Assembly: GCA_964036195.1 (NCBI GenBank)
Contig: OZ038453.1
Span: forward strand, 4,293,469-4,357,468
Source: Sphaerolaimus hirsutus
Lineage: Eukaryota > Nematoda > Chromadorea > Monhysterida > Sphaerolaimidae
Reading direction: 5' to 3'
DNA length: 64,000 nucleotides
Shown here: positions 55,001 to 58,753 of the stretch, piece by piece
Position numbering within the stretch: the stretch's first letter is position 1
Layout: each line of letters begins with the position of its first letter
Notes under the pieces: generated by a model
Database searches by the model: none
What the model was told of the DNA's origin: nothing
What the model saw: the letters and a program-made list of their open reading frames with translations, nothing else
Program-made: the position numbers and the translations under genes

Positions 55001-56070
55001 ATGCAATTTATGTCACAAATTTTTGTCACTATTGTGAATTAATGGACTAACAGAAAAATATTTGTTTGAAAATAAAAGTTTTTTGTCCAAAAATTTGTCA
55101 ATTTTTCAACTTTTACACACAGAAAATGGAGGCAAATCTCTGAATGTCAATAATTTGGATTCTAAAGGGGATGAGTTCCATAGTGCCAGCCGGCTACCAT
55201 CACCCACTGTGAGTTTACTGATACCAATTTTACACTTCAACAAGTGGCAGTAAAGCAATAAGTTAGGTAATAAGAAAGTGGCAAGTTAAGTGACAAGAAT
55301 GTGACAGGTCAAGTGACAAGAATGTGACAGGTTAAGTGACAAGAATGTGACAAGTTGAGTGACAAGAATGTGACAAGTTATTGGTATTTCTTCAGGGAAG
55401 TTTCCCATCTTCTCACATTGGGTCACCCTAGAAAATCCTAGTGAGGTTTCAGCTGGGTAGGCTGGAATTACAGCCCCATGTGAAATTCAAGCATAAAATT
55501 TTAGATAAAATGTGATTATATAAAGGTGGATCATACAGGTTTCCAAATTTATGTTTCAAACTTATTTTACATTGAAATTTCTTTGAAGAATCAATATTTC
55601 CAGAAATAGTGGACTGTGTAAGTTGAGTTTTGGACATAGTTAAGAGATGGATTAGAAACTTTTATGTAAAATTATATGCTTGAATTTTATGTCAAACTGT
55701 AATTCCAGCCTATATATCCCAGCTGAAACTCACTAGGATCGTCCAGGATAACCCAATGGGAGACCAATAAATCACAAGTATGTGACAAGTCGAGTGACAA
55801 GAATGTGACAAGTTAAGTGACAGGAAAGTGACAAGTTAAGTGACAAGAAAGTTAAAACTGAATCTTTGCTATTCGTCCAAATACCACCCCCCCACTCAAA
55901 CGCAGGGCATTTTCAATTCATTCATCAGAAAACCCTCAAAATCAAGCCGTTCATCAAACAGAACTATAGAACCATTGCAACAATTGTCAAGTGACAATTT
56001 GCAACAAAACCACGCAACAAATGAGGTGAATGTTGGAAAAAATGACGGCACAACTTATGGCAATTTATAG
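33887..56070 (+). CDS. Shaw-type (Kv3) voltage-gated K+ channel, 12 coding exons
   Basis: A plasma-membrane voltage-gated K+ channel subunit, expected to form tetramers. Coding exons: 33887-34045, 34367-34518, 35121-35307, 35686-35784, 35856-36161, 49405-49667, 49970-50156, 50758-50905, 52789-52902, 54148-54363, 55123-55208 and 55906-56070. Phases join without error to 693 codons plus TAG. Order: T1 domain with zinc motif HX5CX20CC (residues 68-96), S1 near 167-187, S2 near 240-262, S3 near 270-287, S4 near 306-320, selectivity filter TVGYGD (387-392), S6 with PVP (418-420), then about 240 residues of Ser/Asn-rich tail. The ATG lies 14 nt behind an AG, so a 5' exon probably exists upstream and the true start could be earlier. 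Intron 5 is 13.2 kb because of a Bel/Pao insertion. No homologue was searched; the family call rests on motifs. Confidence 0.93.
34367..34518 (+). CDS. Shaw exon 2: T1 zinc-binding part
   Basis: Encodes the second half of T1 including [20 protein letters not shown] and EPCCW. His68, Cys74, Cys95 and Cys96 fit the intersubunit Zn site of Shab/Shaw/Shal channels. Acceptor CTCACAG, donor AG/GTGGGT; splits an Arg codon (phase 2). Confidence 0.92.
34905..35067. mobile_element. CTAATAGAACGGC TIR element in Shaw intron 2 (right arm)
   Basis: ACCGTATTTCCTCTAATAGA to CTATTAGAAGAAATACGGTA. Homologue of the insertion at 28614-28795. The remainder of intron 2 (34519-35120) shows no other feature. Confidence 0.7.
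35121..35307 (+). CDS. Shaw exon 3: T1-S1 linker
   Basis: Starts inside the split Arg codon, then [20 protein letters not shown] and a Trp-rich stretch ending SSQSAK. Acceptor TAATCCAG, donor AAG/GTGAAG, phase 0. Intron 3 (35308-35685) holds nothing but AT-rich sequence. Confidence 0.9.
35686..35784 (+). CDS. Shaw exon 4: S1 segment
   Basis: 33 codons; the first 20 form hydrophobic S1 ([20 protein letters not shown]). Acceptor TTTTTCAG, donor ACA/GTGAGT, phase 0 on both sides. Confidence 0.92.
35856..36161 (+). CDS. Shaw exon 5: S1-S2 loop, S2 and S3
   Basis: Two N-glycosylation sites (Asn202 in NGT, Asn207 in NNS) lie in the extracellular S1-S2 loop. S2 includes [18 protein letters not shown]3 [14 protein letters not shown]. 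Donor AAA/GTGAGT. Three silent differences from 27521-27826. Confidence 0.93.
36425..37522 (+). repeat. 5' LTR of the right Bel/Pao copy
   Basis: TGTGTAACATTATCG to TATTATTTTACA. It contains a GC-rich palindromic patch at about 36697-36738 (GGCGGGCCCGCC, GCGCCGGGCCCGCGCGCC) in otherwise AT-rich DNA, and 13 TCACA pentamers by my count (about one expected). Promoter and polyadenylation sites were not assigned. Confidence 0.95.
37523..37543 (+). promoter_or_regulatory. Primer-binding site
   Basis: TGGCGCAGCGAGCAGGGTGA directly follows the LTR; TGG pairs with the CCA end of a tRNA. The primer tRNA was not identified. The leader to 37800 has no open frame. Confidence 0.7.
37801..47526 (+). CDS. 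Bel/Pao Gag-Pol-Env polyprotein, 3241 aa
   Basis: One uninterrupted frame from ATG to TGA. Gag: DUF1759-like domain from about residue 200 and three zinc knuckles near 487-560 (CX2CX4HX4C twice, the third with X5). Protease: DTG near 781. RT: YVDN at 1234-1237 in place of YVDD. RNase H Asp near 1416. Integrase: HHCC finger near 1794-1831, then Asp1868, Asp1930, Glu1962 (31 residues between the last two), and a DUF5641-like domain to about 2205. Env-like part: hydrophobic leader near 2270-2295 (in-frame Met at 44626), Cys-rich ectodomain, membrane anchor near 2840-2864, and a tail of about 377 residues rich in Ser, Arg and Pro with PPPY at 3111-3114. Bel/Pao elements usually keep gag-pol in one frame; having Env in it too is less common. 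Env release presumably needs splicing or proteolysis; neither is shown by the sequence. Confidence 0.93.
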   Translation: MADERIRAQRAAAAAAMPASNVEEFDTAHPLTQHSRALTGVRNGVLRFTSKPIPKIVKDESQPAAVNIRAAEEVLELLQAYGYQAEMKRSDLSTAMDKFTTTVQDYIISLDRDEDGAAEEIKSANAKLDRALYSGSNNAMMLMDELESRIASAQAHIKSAERLILSLKGQSTVDLTTQPLSQPPYNNVNMGSSSQPSQPETLLKLPKIELAKYSGDPLEWAAWWEIFRAQIHDRANLSMGMKYTYLKLSLTGPAAELLAGLKGDGRDYITAVTMLQSNFGETHRVQAALWDKLYSLEKPSSRGDSLTNFTRTLLSTLNQLKERGESVDSGAVLRIIRGYLPDNIVLAITEEHRNSMRTAVTGDTELTVVRFVDALTTIARARLDAMKTEQQSSQSSTVVQKSQNSLVKKPQNGGGWQQQKKKGNKSQNTFSKPKPIHNTVAFAGTNANAGKSQGKNKNSTQPPRTPAIGAISQKQPSQPAANYRQPKFECLFCGVKEHYTTDCPQYVTPRERTERLRALGDVCTRCTRRGHQAAQCTQQLSCYYCRQIGQHHGAFCPTRQAPARRQVNNSQNKAFVKATSANFVNAQVITTGAASSHAPPSYPPSQTEPMSVCVIPPDENDFRWRQSTLYQLDMDGPLDMGEWPRPANAQQAKAQEEARKYHSENELWTTLRANLIQEGTDMETVEAKIRGFQQKRYEVYPHLNPNQMSSSVPLQPSHRPTVEVLSAQAGYGNPNPATRQQAEQECEFDFAPIVRLQVAQASLINKDAELNRVTDPLLIFFDTGCEYSYIKASVANEYNFENKGDVVLQMNVFATKTPVTVNTFLVEAVMPIYKHVDNKGNMLQIPLTLRAVDNLATYACPPPLSQDDKTVIYIVYGEHAQEQFAEPLELTEMTDEFCHKLCQPDVVIGQDYYWKFDIRPTEIELPSGLIIVESILGLMLGGNASSQSFVTTPDISPHQFMVSCSSHASSAVAVGQETLFQFHSLESIGITDDPLSHDDDIAEQLILESITLDPETGRYSVDWPFKSTIQELPTNNAEAFRRFLSLLKRFRKDPDLFATYAKVISDQLHKGVIETVYGSQDGLQEHILPHQPVLTPGRSTTCRIVYDGSAGKPSLNNCLFRGPVLTPLALGLMLRFRAGKVVLLADIEKAFLQIALHPKSRAFTKFYWLRDDTIPSHEDNIQMMQFTRVLFGLTCSPSILSTVIKYHLEEELAHMHPAETNERMKLELLLNSIYVDNLVISVDDDKYAIQLYRLIKAVFARANFNMREWMTNSPMVSEKIKPDDLNPKKSQYIKVMGLVYDHIEDTIAVPAPKKDFTLIVTATRRNLNKLLASTYDPIGVTAPALFRLKFRVSQIIQRCNITTWDELIEDPEADDLLDDLKRHLSSISQIKFPRSFHSFGIDVKAVTRPLELHVFCDASKDGYAVCAYLRQQAISPDEYGYEDDRYFSGFLTARTKLAPLPSKQGQPLTITRLELLGVTIGAQLIDYLHHELVELGGWKIHSNFLWTDSTVVIGWLYTAKPLATFVNNRVTKIHSLMSKHCIQICKVATKDNPADIASRGCTFDQLMIETMWFTGPTFLAEPLTSTMLDISQYQAQPVTEELAKGDIHISRPLYAGAVTSQPVSQPDSQPANALAQQVPVNLDPNLSQNVTPQNPFVESRQRHIPSNPFEIDIRRFSTLSKLLRTVVYLLRVKTYWLNRSMHKAAKRESEYLSKPITQADLNEAFRHVLRISQAEECASCISQAQLGKHHMLKWDAWNNLLYCVTRVSHKEHRNPSLFYYLPKTGWLTTLVVTHFHELAGHSGMLHTLADLREHCWLSSAKQVVAKILQKCVTCRKAEGGPFTLPDFHTLPVTRTQSQIKPFQHIGIDYMGPLVYSQNGTRHSQHILLLTCFSTRAIHLESTNSVSTADTIMALNRFISRRGMPDTIWSDNAPAFKNCVKMLPDVKWHFITANSPWQGGVYERMVGLVKRLLKKACGRRCLTWHEFLTVMLDVEFSVNTRPLSYLSNTDIGAAILRPIHFLWGTPPPCYMDEKRELELDSTTIEPMRKIPKEEWERMTDGSFNLTPSQIEKTYTLTPPRVNDVNCIDEIALNSVPEKDRDDITLLWDQIRHNREVLWYEWSRQYIDLLKDRAKNQRLKRGTINEAPKRGQVVLITDDKQPRGMWQMGRVHEIHVSSDGKIRAVTVLSSNGRRTRRSPSNLVPLEIDTEDGVEYKIDTEVKDDDNSQPSPDKGDDSQTDKSHQQSQSSQQDARRANPRRTCRYTGTYLFWGNVSHLMALSLLIQSKLANALTWTDQYHKTFNLCHKTRTGHAIQLPEKVTCHFPQVTAIEDIVVSIWTLRVQPQTTPIYRCFQQEHTIVTYMSLVGGKAMLPPEIIKNHRVTTYDCMIAYQNKTWKGEPLIKIGHALWSTNKSLHIDYCYFCHNLSNTVMNFHIEEGVVASLDGKKIVSEIQDLSHCNPQAGYCYDSDNGVSLWNATAFNKQCAFQEIGQFDAQYSQNHYIVEKLQAAFSVTWRSQQFPNNAECVPKDAKYIDQGSAFIQFLRYQLKKLKKPPTEKAPLHFKLAPNLDVGVFHLLTARQQYEVDKIAHLEQKQFGSIWQQLCHIRQTQLDIIHAIVTFNPTLGLRALLGRQNLYAEWHGDILMFWDCKPVTAEIIYFQHEYNNTCYKFLPVKVTNHPHIMFVAPGTNDLITHSPIDHCLMKDHKYYQLNDNSWANENGPTNLHVTKLPIELIWAGSWKPFTLNVSGSPGVSMTDIAFSIMAAHHHFQNLQRLEQQVTRSVDYIATKSNDPKAVQAYIAGIGQGVGAYFEGVGKELGHIIHGSVTGGASALDTLLTGPLQTAVNIILIILTIACIGYIGYVYMQWRLVTGRGMLPDIKGFFRRKGRKDKNPNKWEPRPFNKEKSVSDGDVTARRSRQAVSTNPLCQTKSSHNRHNRQVRHSYLQSLSHPSNEFLHSNGFQDARYSLDRIPRSVIVPNAPKKSKWRRGRAGSQNLHPPASHNRRARYQTPDSQSPSLSQRKSQWKTRSLTASPCKSDSRDSLESQGSQVSRNCHTKHFPLYPKLFTNSITSIKNWSNQKLNDLKRSVTFLRQTPSQSDIELGEMEESHDQELDPPPYHLTNSTQSLHSVRPHSQPPMSPCYQANRLQHRSNGSPPSRRGRSSTRPTRSDKPSRGSPRNLRSSPTGRDDQRGPQKTRRPDTGKAASLRRMPSNPWTSIMRRAGKMPASKTPTICYHRSDESITGV
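46353..47504 (+). CDS. Overlapping second-frame ORF in the Env tail, 383 aa (uncertain)
   Basis: Open from an ATG inside the membrane-anchor codons to a TGA 22 nt before the polyprotein stop, in another frame. It reads as an Arg/Lys-rich N-terminal part ([11 protein letters not shown], a possible nuclear or RNA-binding motif), a Ser/Thr/Pro-rich middle and a strongly acidic C-terminus ([19 protein letters not shown]). The left copy keeps the same frame open to the gap (13670-14307). Against a real gene: of seven base differences I found between the copies here, six change this frame and only three change the Env frame. A candidate intron at 46936-47063 would place the downstream part of this frame behind the Env frame. 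Confidence 0.3.
   Translation: MYWVYWLCLHAVAARNRQGYAARHQGLFPKKGQKGQKPKQMGAPPVQQGKIGKRRRRNRQKKPASGFNKPALSNQIVTQSSQSSSSSQLPSKFVTPLKRVSPFKRLSGRTVQPRSDPPIGYSTERAEEIEMETGARRVTKPAPSCESQPQSSLPNARLTVTEPVTTEVTMEDAIPDREPLQKRLKRFAGVAGLPGEQKLSHKTFSFIPQTFHKFNNINQKLVKSKVKRSKKICDLPQTNAFTVRHRARRDGRKSRSRTRSPTVPFDQFNSITSQCTTSFTTSHVPLLSSQPLAASEQWQPTEPSRAIVDETDALRQAFERLAEESEKLPNWPGRPAGAPENQAPGHGEGSQPEEDAVEPMDEHHEEGRENAGVEDADDLLPQE
46936..47063 (+). other. Candidate 128-nt intron in the Env tail
   Basis: CCCAG/GTGAGC at 46931-46941 and CTTCCTCAG/ACAAACG at 47055-47070 are strong splice-site matches. The 128 nt between them are AT-rich while both sides are GC-rich. The length leaves remainder 2 on division by 3, so removal would join the upstream Env frame to the second frame downstream. 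Unsupported by RNA. Confidence 0.35.
47610..48707 (+). repeat. 3' LTR of the right Bel/Pao copy
   Basis: Same length as the 5' LTR, two substitutions, no indels. It is preceded by AT-rich sequence and TTTCGGGAG, a weak candidate polypurine tract. Confidence 0.95.
49405..49667 (+). CDS. Shaw exon 6: S4, S5 and pore helix
   Basis: S4 reads [17 protein letters not shown]: Arg311, Arg314 and Lys317, with Gln320 where related channels usually have Arg. S5 follows ([20 protein letters not shown]), then the turret and [10 protein letters not shown]. Acceptor CACCCAG, donor GG/GTGAGT splits the first filter Gly codon. Confidence 0.93.
49745..49925. repeat. Repeat of GTCATGCAAATGG and GTGTAAAATGTCAACT words
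   Basis: Two tandem units of about 51 bp in Shaw intron 6, bounded by inverted CTGCCTCAGACTCTC / GAGCCTGAG. The homologous left-arm sequence is at about 26570-26725. Confidence 0.55.
49970..50156 (+). CDS. Shaw exon 7: filter, S6 and proximal tail
   Basis: Completes the GYGD filter and encodes S6 with the gating hinge region and [17 protein letters not shown]. Acceptor CCCTCAG, donor CAG/GTTTGA, phase 0. Confidence 0.94.
50157..50757. repeat. Shaw intron 7: homopolymer runs and GTAAAATGTCA repeat
   Basis: Long T and G runs just behind the donor, then a CCCTGTAAAATGTAATGTAA-type inverted element (about 50335-50490), and C-runs before the acceptor. The homologous left intron is 25712-26318. 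No coding evidence in either; the poly-Pro/Gly frames come from the runs. Confidence 0.5.
50758..50905 (+). CDS. Shaw exon 8: cytoplasmic tail
   Basis: [20 protein letters not shown] followed by an Asn/Gln-rich stretch. Acceptor CCCCCAG after a C-run, donor G/GTGAGT (phase 1). The last exon shared with the left arm; one Val in this copy is Met in the other. Confidence 0.88.
50946..51386 (+). mobile_element. hAT-like MITE CAGGGCCGTATCC...GGATACGTCCCTG, right arm
   Basis: 441 bp flanked by GGAAGACC (50938-50945) and GGAAGACA (51387-51394), an 8-bp duplication with one change. Same family as 25112-25531 but inserted 8 bp away at the homologous site and inverted relative to the gene. Confidence 0.82.
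51395..51660. repeat. ACGGTACGGT simple repeat and CCGTATTACC fragment
   Basis: Inverted counterpart of 24800-25080 in the left arm, within Shaw intron 8. No gene content. Confidence 0.55.
51772..52316. mobile_element. Tc1/mariner-like TIR element, CAGTTGAGGCG ends
   Basis: CAGTTGAGGCGTTCAATTC and AAAAGTCGACAAGTCCA at the left are mirrored by TGGACTTGTCGACTTTTAG and AGACGCCTCAGT at the right, flanked by TA. About 545 bp, no transposase. Its left terminus is the last sequence homologous to the left arm. 52390-52490 behind it holds a CCGTATT-family fragment and 52558-52690 a GGCGCC island, all in Shaw intron 8. Confidence 0.75.
52789..52902 (+). CDS. Shaw exon 9: cytoplasmic tail
   Basis: Reads [17 protein letters not shown] and an Ala/Ser/Pro stretch ending RLFRQ. 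Acceptor GTCCATAG, donor G/GTGGGT. Phases fit exons 8 and 10 exactly, the main reason to accept it. Intron 9 (52903-54147) is AT-rich and shows nothing recognisable. Confidence 0.75.
54148..54363 (+). CDS. Shaw exon 10: cytoplasmic tail
   Basis: [20 protein letters not shown] onward, with a Ser/Glu cluster (SSSSEEEIS) that could be a casein-kinase-type site. Acceptor TTTTTTCAG, donor G/GTAAAT. Intron 10 (54364-55122) shows no feature. Confidence 0.8.
55123..55208 (+). CDS. Shaw exon 11: cytoplasmic tail
   Basis: Short exon, [19 protein letters not shown] to LPSPT. Acceptor TACACACAG, donor ACT/GTGAGT, phase 0. Supported by phase agreement on both sides. Confidence 0.75.
55260..55855. repeat. 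GTGACAAGTTAAGTGACAAGA minisatellite interrupted by a TIR element
   Basis: Units of about 23 bp at 55262-55382 and again at 55775-55850. Between them 55405-55768 is an inverted-repeat element (GGCTGGAATTACAG inverse to CTGTAATTCCAGCC; TAGTGAGGTTTCAGCTGGG inverse to CCCAGCTGAAACTCACTA). Located in Shaw intron 11. Confidence 0.75.
55906..56070 (+). CDS. Shaw exon 12: C-terminus and stop
   Basis: [20 protein letters not shown] to a C-terminal TYGNL and TAG. Acceptor CAAACGCAG, phase 0. No PDZ-type terminus. AATAAA words occur at about 56354 and 57147, but no polyadenylation site is assigned. Confidence 0.78.
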   Translation, partial: GIFNSFIRKPSKSSRSSNRTIEPLQQLSSDNLQQNHATNEVNVGKNDGTTYGNL

Positions 56071-56432
56071 GTTGATATTTATGGTGCGAAAAAGTGATAT
56101 TTGTTTTTTCTGGTTCGGTTCCGTTCGCACTTTTTAAATGTCGATATACTATATTTTTTGATAAAAGTTTTGCATCATCATGTTTCTATCTGAAATGAGT
56201 GCTCGGTAAACTCGACCGATTTATAACACTATTTACAATTGAGTGGGATAAAACAGTTCAATATGGCTCATGTGGAGAAGTCCCGCACCCTGTCAAGTGT
56301 AGAGTAAAGTGTCAAATGTCAAGTTCAAGCAAAATGTCAAACTTTCAGTAATAAAATCTTCTTTTTGTGTTAGTTGACATTTTACATGAATGGAATGAAT
56401 TCATCAAATGAAATTTGAATTTTGAACATAAG

Positions 56433-56684
56433 TATTCTCCGGTTACTTTACACCCTGCACGCGTGGTTCCCGCTGGAAGTGTGCCAACGATGGTTAACGC
56501 GTGCGAGTTTCATAAAAAAAACATGACAAAGTTGATTGTTGTAATAATGTTTTTCATTAAAATATTCCCATCGATAAATTTTTTCATCTTTTCATGGAAA
56601 TCGCATGATTTAACAATCATTGGCACGCTTCCAACACGAGACATAAATCAGTGCGAGGGCAGAGTATCATGTACGCCGAGTATA
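56433..56684 (-). mobile_element. 250-bp TATACTCGG element, reverse orientation
   Basis: Reads GTAACCGGAGAATA to TATACTCGGCG on the minus strand; the second-best preserved copy. 56280-56395 before it is a GTCAAATGTCAAG-type repeat. Confidence 0.72.
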
Positions 56685-57240
56685 TTTGCATATCACTGGT
56701 CCAAAATTGTATAGCAATAAGTCACTCGAGTTTTTCACTTGATATTATGTACTGCTTTTGTGGTGTAGATACTTGATATTTTTTCCAAATAATTTTGACA
56801 CCCAAAATTCAATATTCGACATTTCGAAAAGTGCAATTACTTGATATTTTATTCAGAAAGGCGCAAGTATTCATTATATTTGGTGCATTTTGAGTTTGAA
56901 AAATTTTGAACCACCATATTGCCTTGGATAGTGCCCCAGGTGGATTTTTCTCTTCAAATTATGGGAAAAATTCATAAAATATATGGGGAACTAATCAAGT
57001 GAGGATTCTTTGAATATAAGTTATGTATTGGAAAATCTCAGTTATTTTTTTATGTTTTAACTTTTTTCAGGAAATATGCTGTATCCTAGTCAGAAATTGA
57101 GTATTGCTGTAATAAAATTTACATTTTTACTGTACTTTGTGTTGAATAAATATTACAATTTAGTTTTTCAAATGAATGGGATCAATTTTCATATTTTTCT
57201 AATTCTGTGAATAGAATAATATATTTTTTGGCAATACACA

Positions 57241-57846
57241 CACTACTTGACATCTGAATGTCAACTAGTTGATGTCAATTCAAATTTTAGTTCACGCGCA
57301 TCAATCTTCAAATTCACTATGTATTTACCGTATTTCATCGAAATACCCCCAGGGGGTTTATTTTTTCAGAGTGGAATATTTGAGGGGGGGTATTTCGAGG
57401 GGGGCTTATTCGAGGGGGGTTTATTATTTCGTCAGAAATTTTCACGAAATTCGTAGTATTGAGTACGCTTTTATATACCCAAAACAAGTAATTAACGTGT
57501 CCAAGTAGGGTATATCTGGACATATCAACGTCCATCGCTACACAAACTAGTATATTTATGTGTAGCTGCAATGCAAACTGCGACCAACATATACATCATG
57601 TACATTGCATACATCATGTACATAATTCCAGACGGGGGTATTTCGAGGGGTTTTTTTCCCCAGCTCAAAAACACCTGGGGGTATTTCGAGGGGGGGTTAA
57701 TTCAAGGGGGGGTAAATCGAGGAAATACGGTATTTTTCAAAGTTGCGGGATGTGCATTAAAAGAATCGTTTTGGAACGCGTGAACTGAAATCTGAATTGA
57801 CATCAACCAGTTGACAATTGACATCCCAATGTCAACTGGTGTGTGA
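57241..57846. mobile_element. GTTGACAT-family element with nested CCGTATTTC element
   Basis: Outer inverted words CACACTACTTGACATCTGAA and CCAATGTCAACTGGTGTGTG. Inside, 57326-57732 is a CCGTATTTC-family element (TACCGTATTTCATCGAAATA to GAGGAAATACGGTA). 56685-57240 and 57847-58429 show no gene. Confidence 0.6.
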
Positions 57847-58429
57847 AGCGCCTTTGATCACATTTACATTGAACCTGACCACATAGTATTCAAACTAAAT
57901 ATAGAAAATAACATCGTTACTGCATGTATATGTAAATATTTACAAATACTGCATGAATACAAATGTGTACTTCGTTTGCAATACGTAAATAGCTGCAGAT
58001 CAGTTGCAGAAAAATTGACGATACATTGTTATGGCAAAAGTGATTCGAATTATTATGTATTTATAAAGTGTTAATGACACAATTGCGTACAGAAATCATC
58101 GGCGCATACACAATAACTTTTCACTTGCATATAGCTATGCAAAACACGCTATGCAAAATCGTAACTGCGCGAAAGTAAAAACACATAACCCAAAATGAAA
58201 ATTGTTCAGCTATCTATGTAACCCTCCGGAGGGTCAAAATCCTGGAGACAACTAGTTCAAAATTTCGAGATGACCCGACAATGAATTTGAATTTCAGTTC
58301 GACGGTCAGTTTCAAAAAATTCATATGAAAGTAAGCCAATAATGCTAGTTTCATTAGATTTTGAATTTTCATCCAAAACGGACACAGTAATCATTCAAAA
58401 TTCAAGATCCACAAAATATGCATACACTA

Positions 58430-58565
58430 TTTTATTCGAAAACCTCCTCGAAATACCCGCCTTAAAATGGCCACCATGAATTTATAACACCCCCCCCCTT
58501 CAAAATTTTCACTACGAAACAATCACCCCGGGGGGGGGGGGGGGGTATTTCCAGGAAATAAGGTA
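58430..58565. mobile_element. Short CCGTATTTCC-family element
   Basis: CCTCCTCGAAATACCCGCC at the left and GGGTATTTCCAGGAAATAAG at the right with C- and G-runs between. Just downstream of the PARL stop in gene sense. Confidence 0.5.
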
Positions 58566-58662
58566 AATTAAAACGGACAAAAATATCGAAAAGTGTATCC
58601 TAATTCAACAATTGAGCAAGGAAAAGAAACTAACACCACAGGATTTGGATATAATTATAAAT

Positions 58663-58753
58663 TTATCTGCCAGTGATTTTTCTCCACGGCTCCACGCACA
58701 AATTTCGTCTGTACTTTTCCCATAACACGTTTTGGCCCCATTTTGCGTACCAT
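58663..58753 (-). CDS. PARL-type gene, last exon
   Basis: Acceptor TTTTTTCAG; one base completes a Leu codon, then [17 protein letters not shown] and on to TAA (29 residues). The other two frames of this stretch look longer or begin with ATG, but only this one fits the phase and the family C-terminus. Confidence 0.85.
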
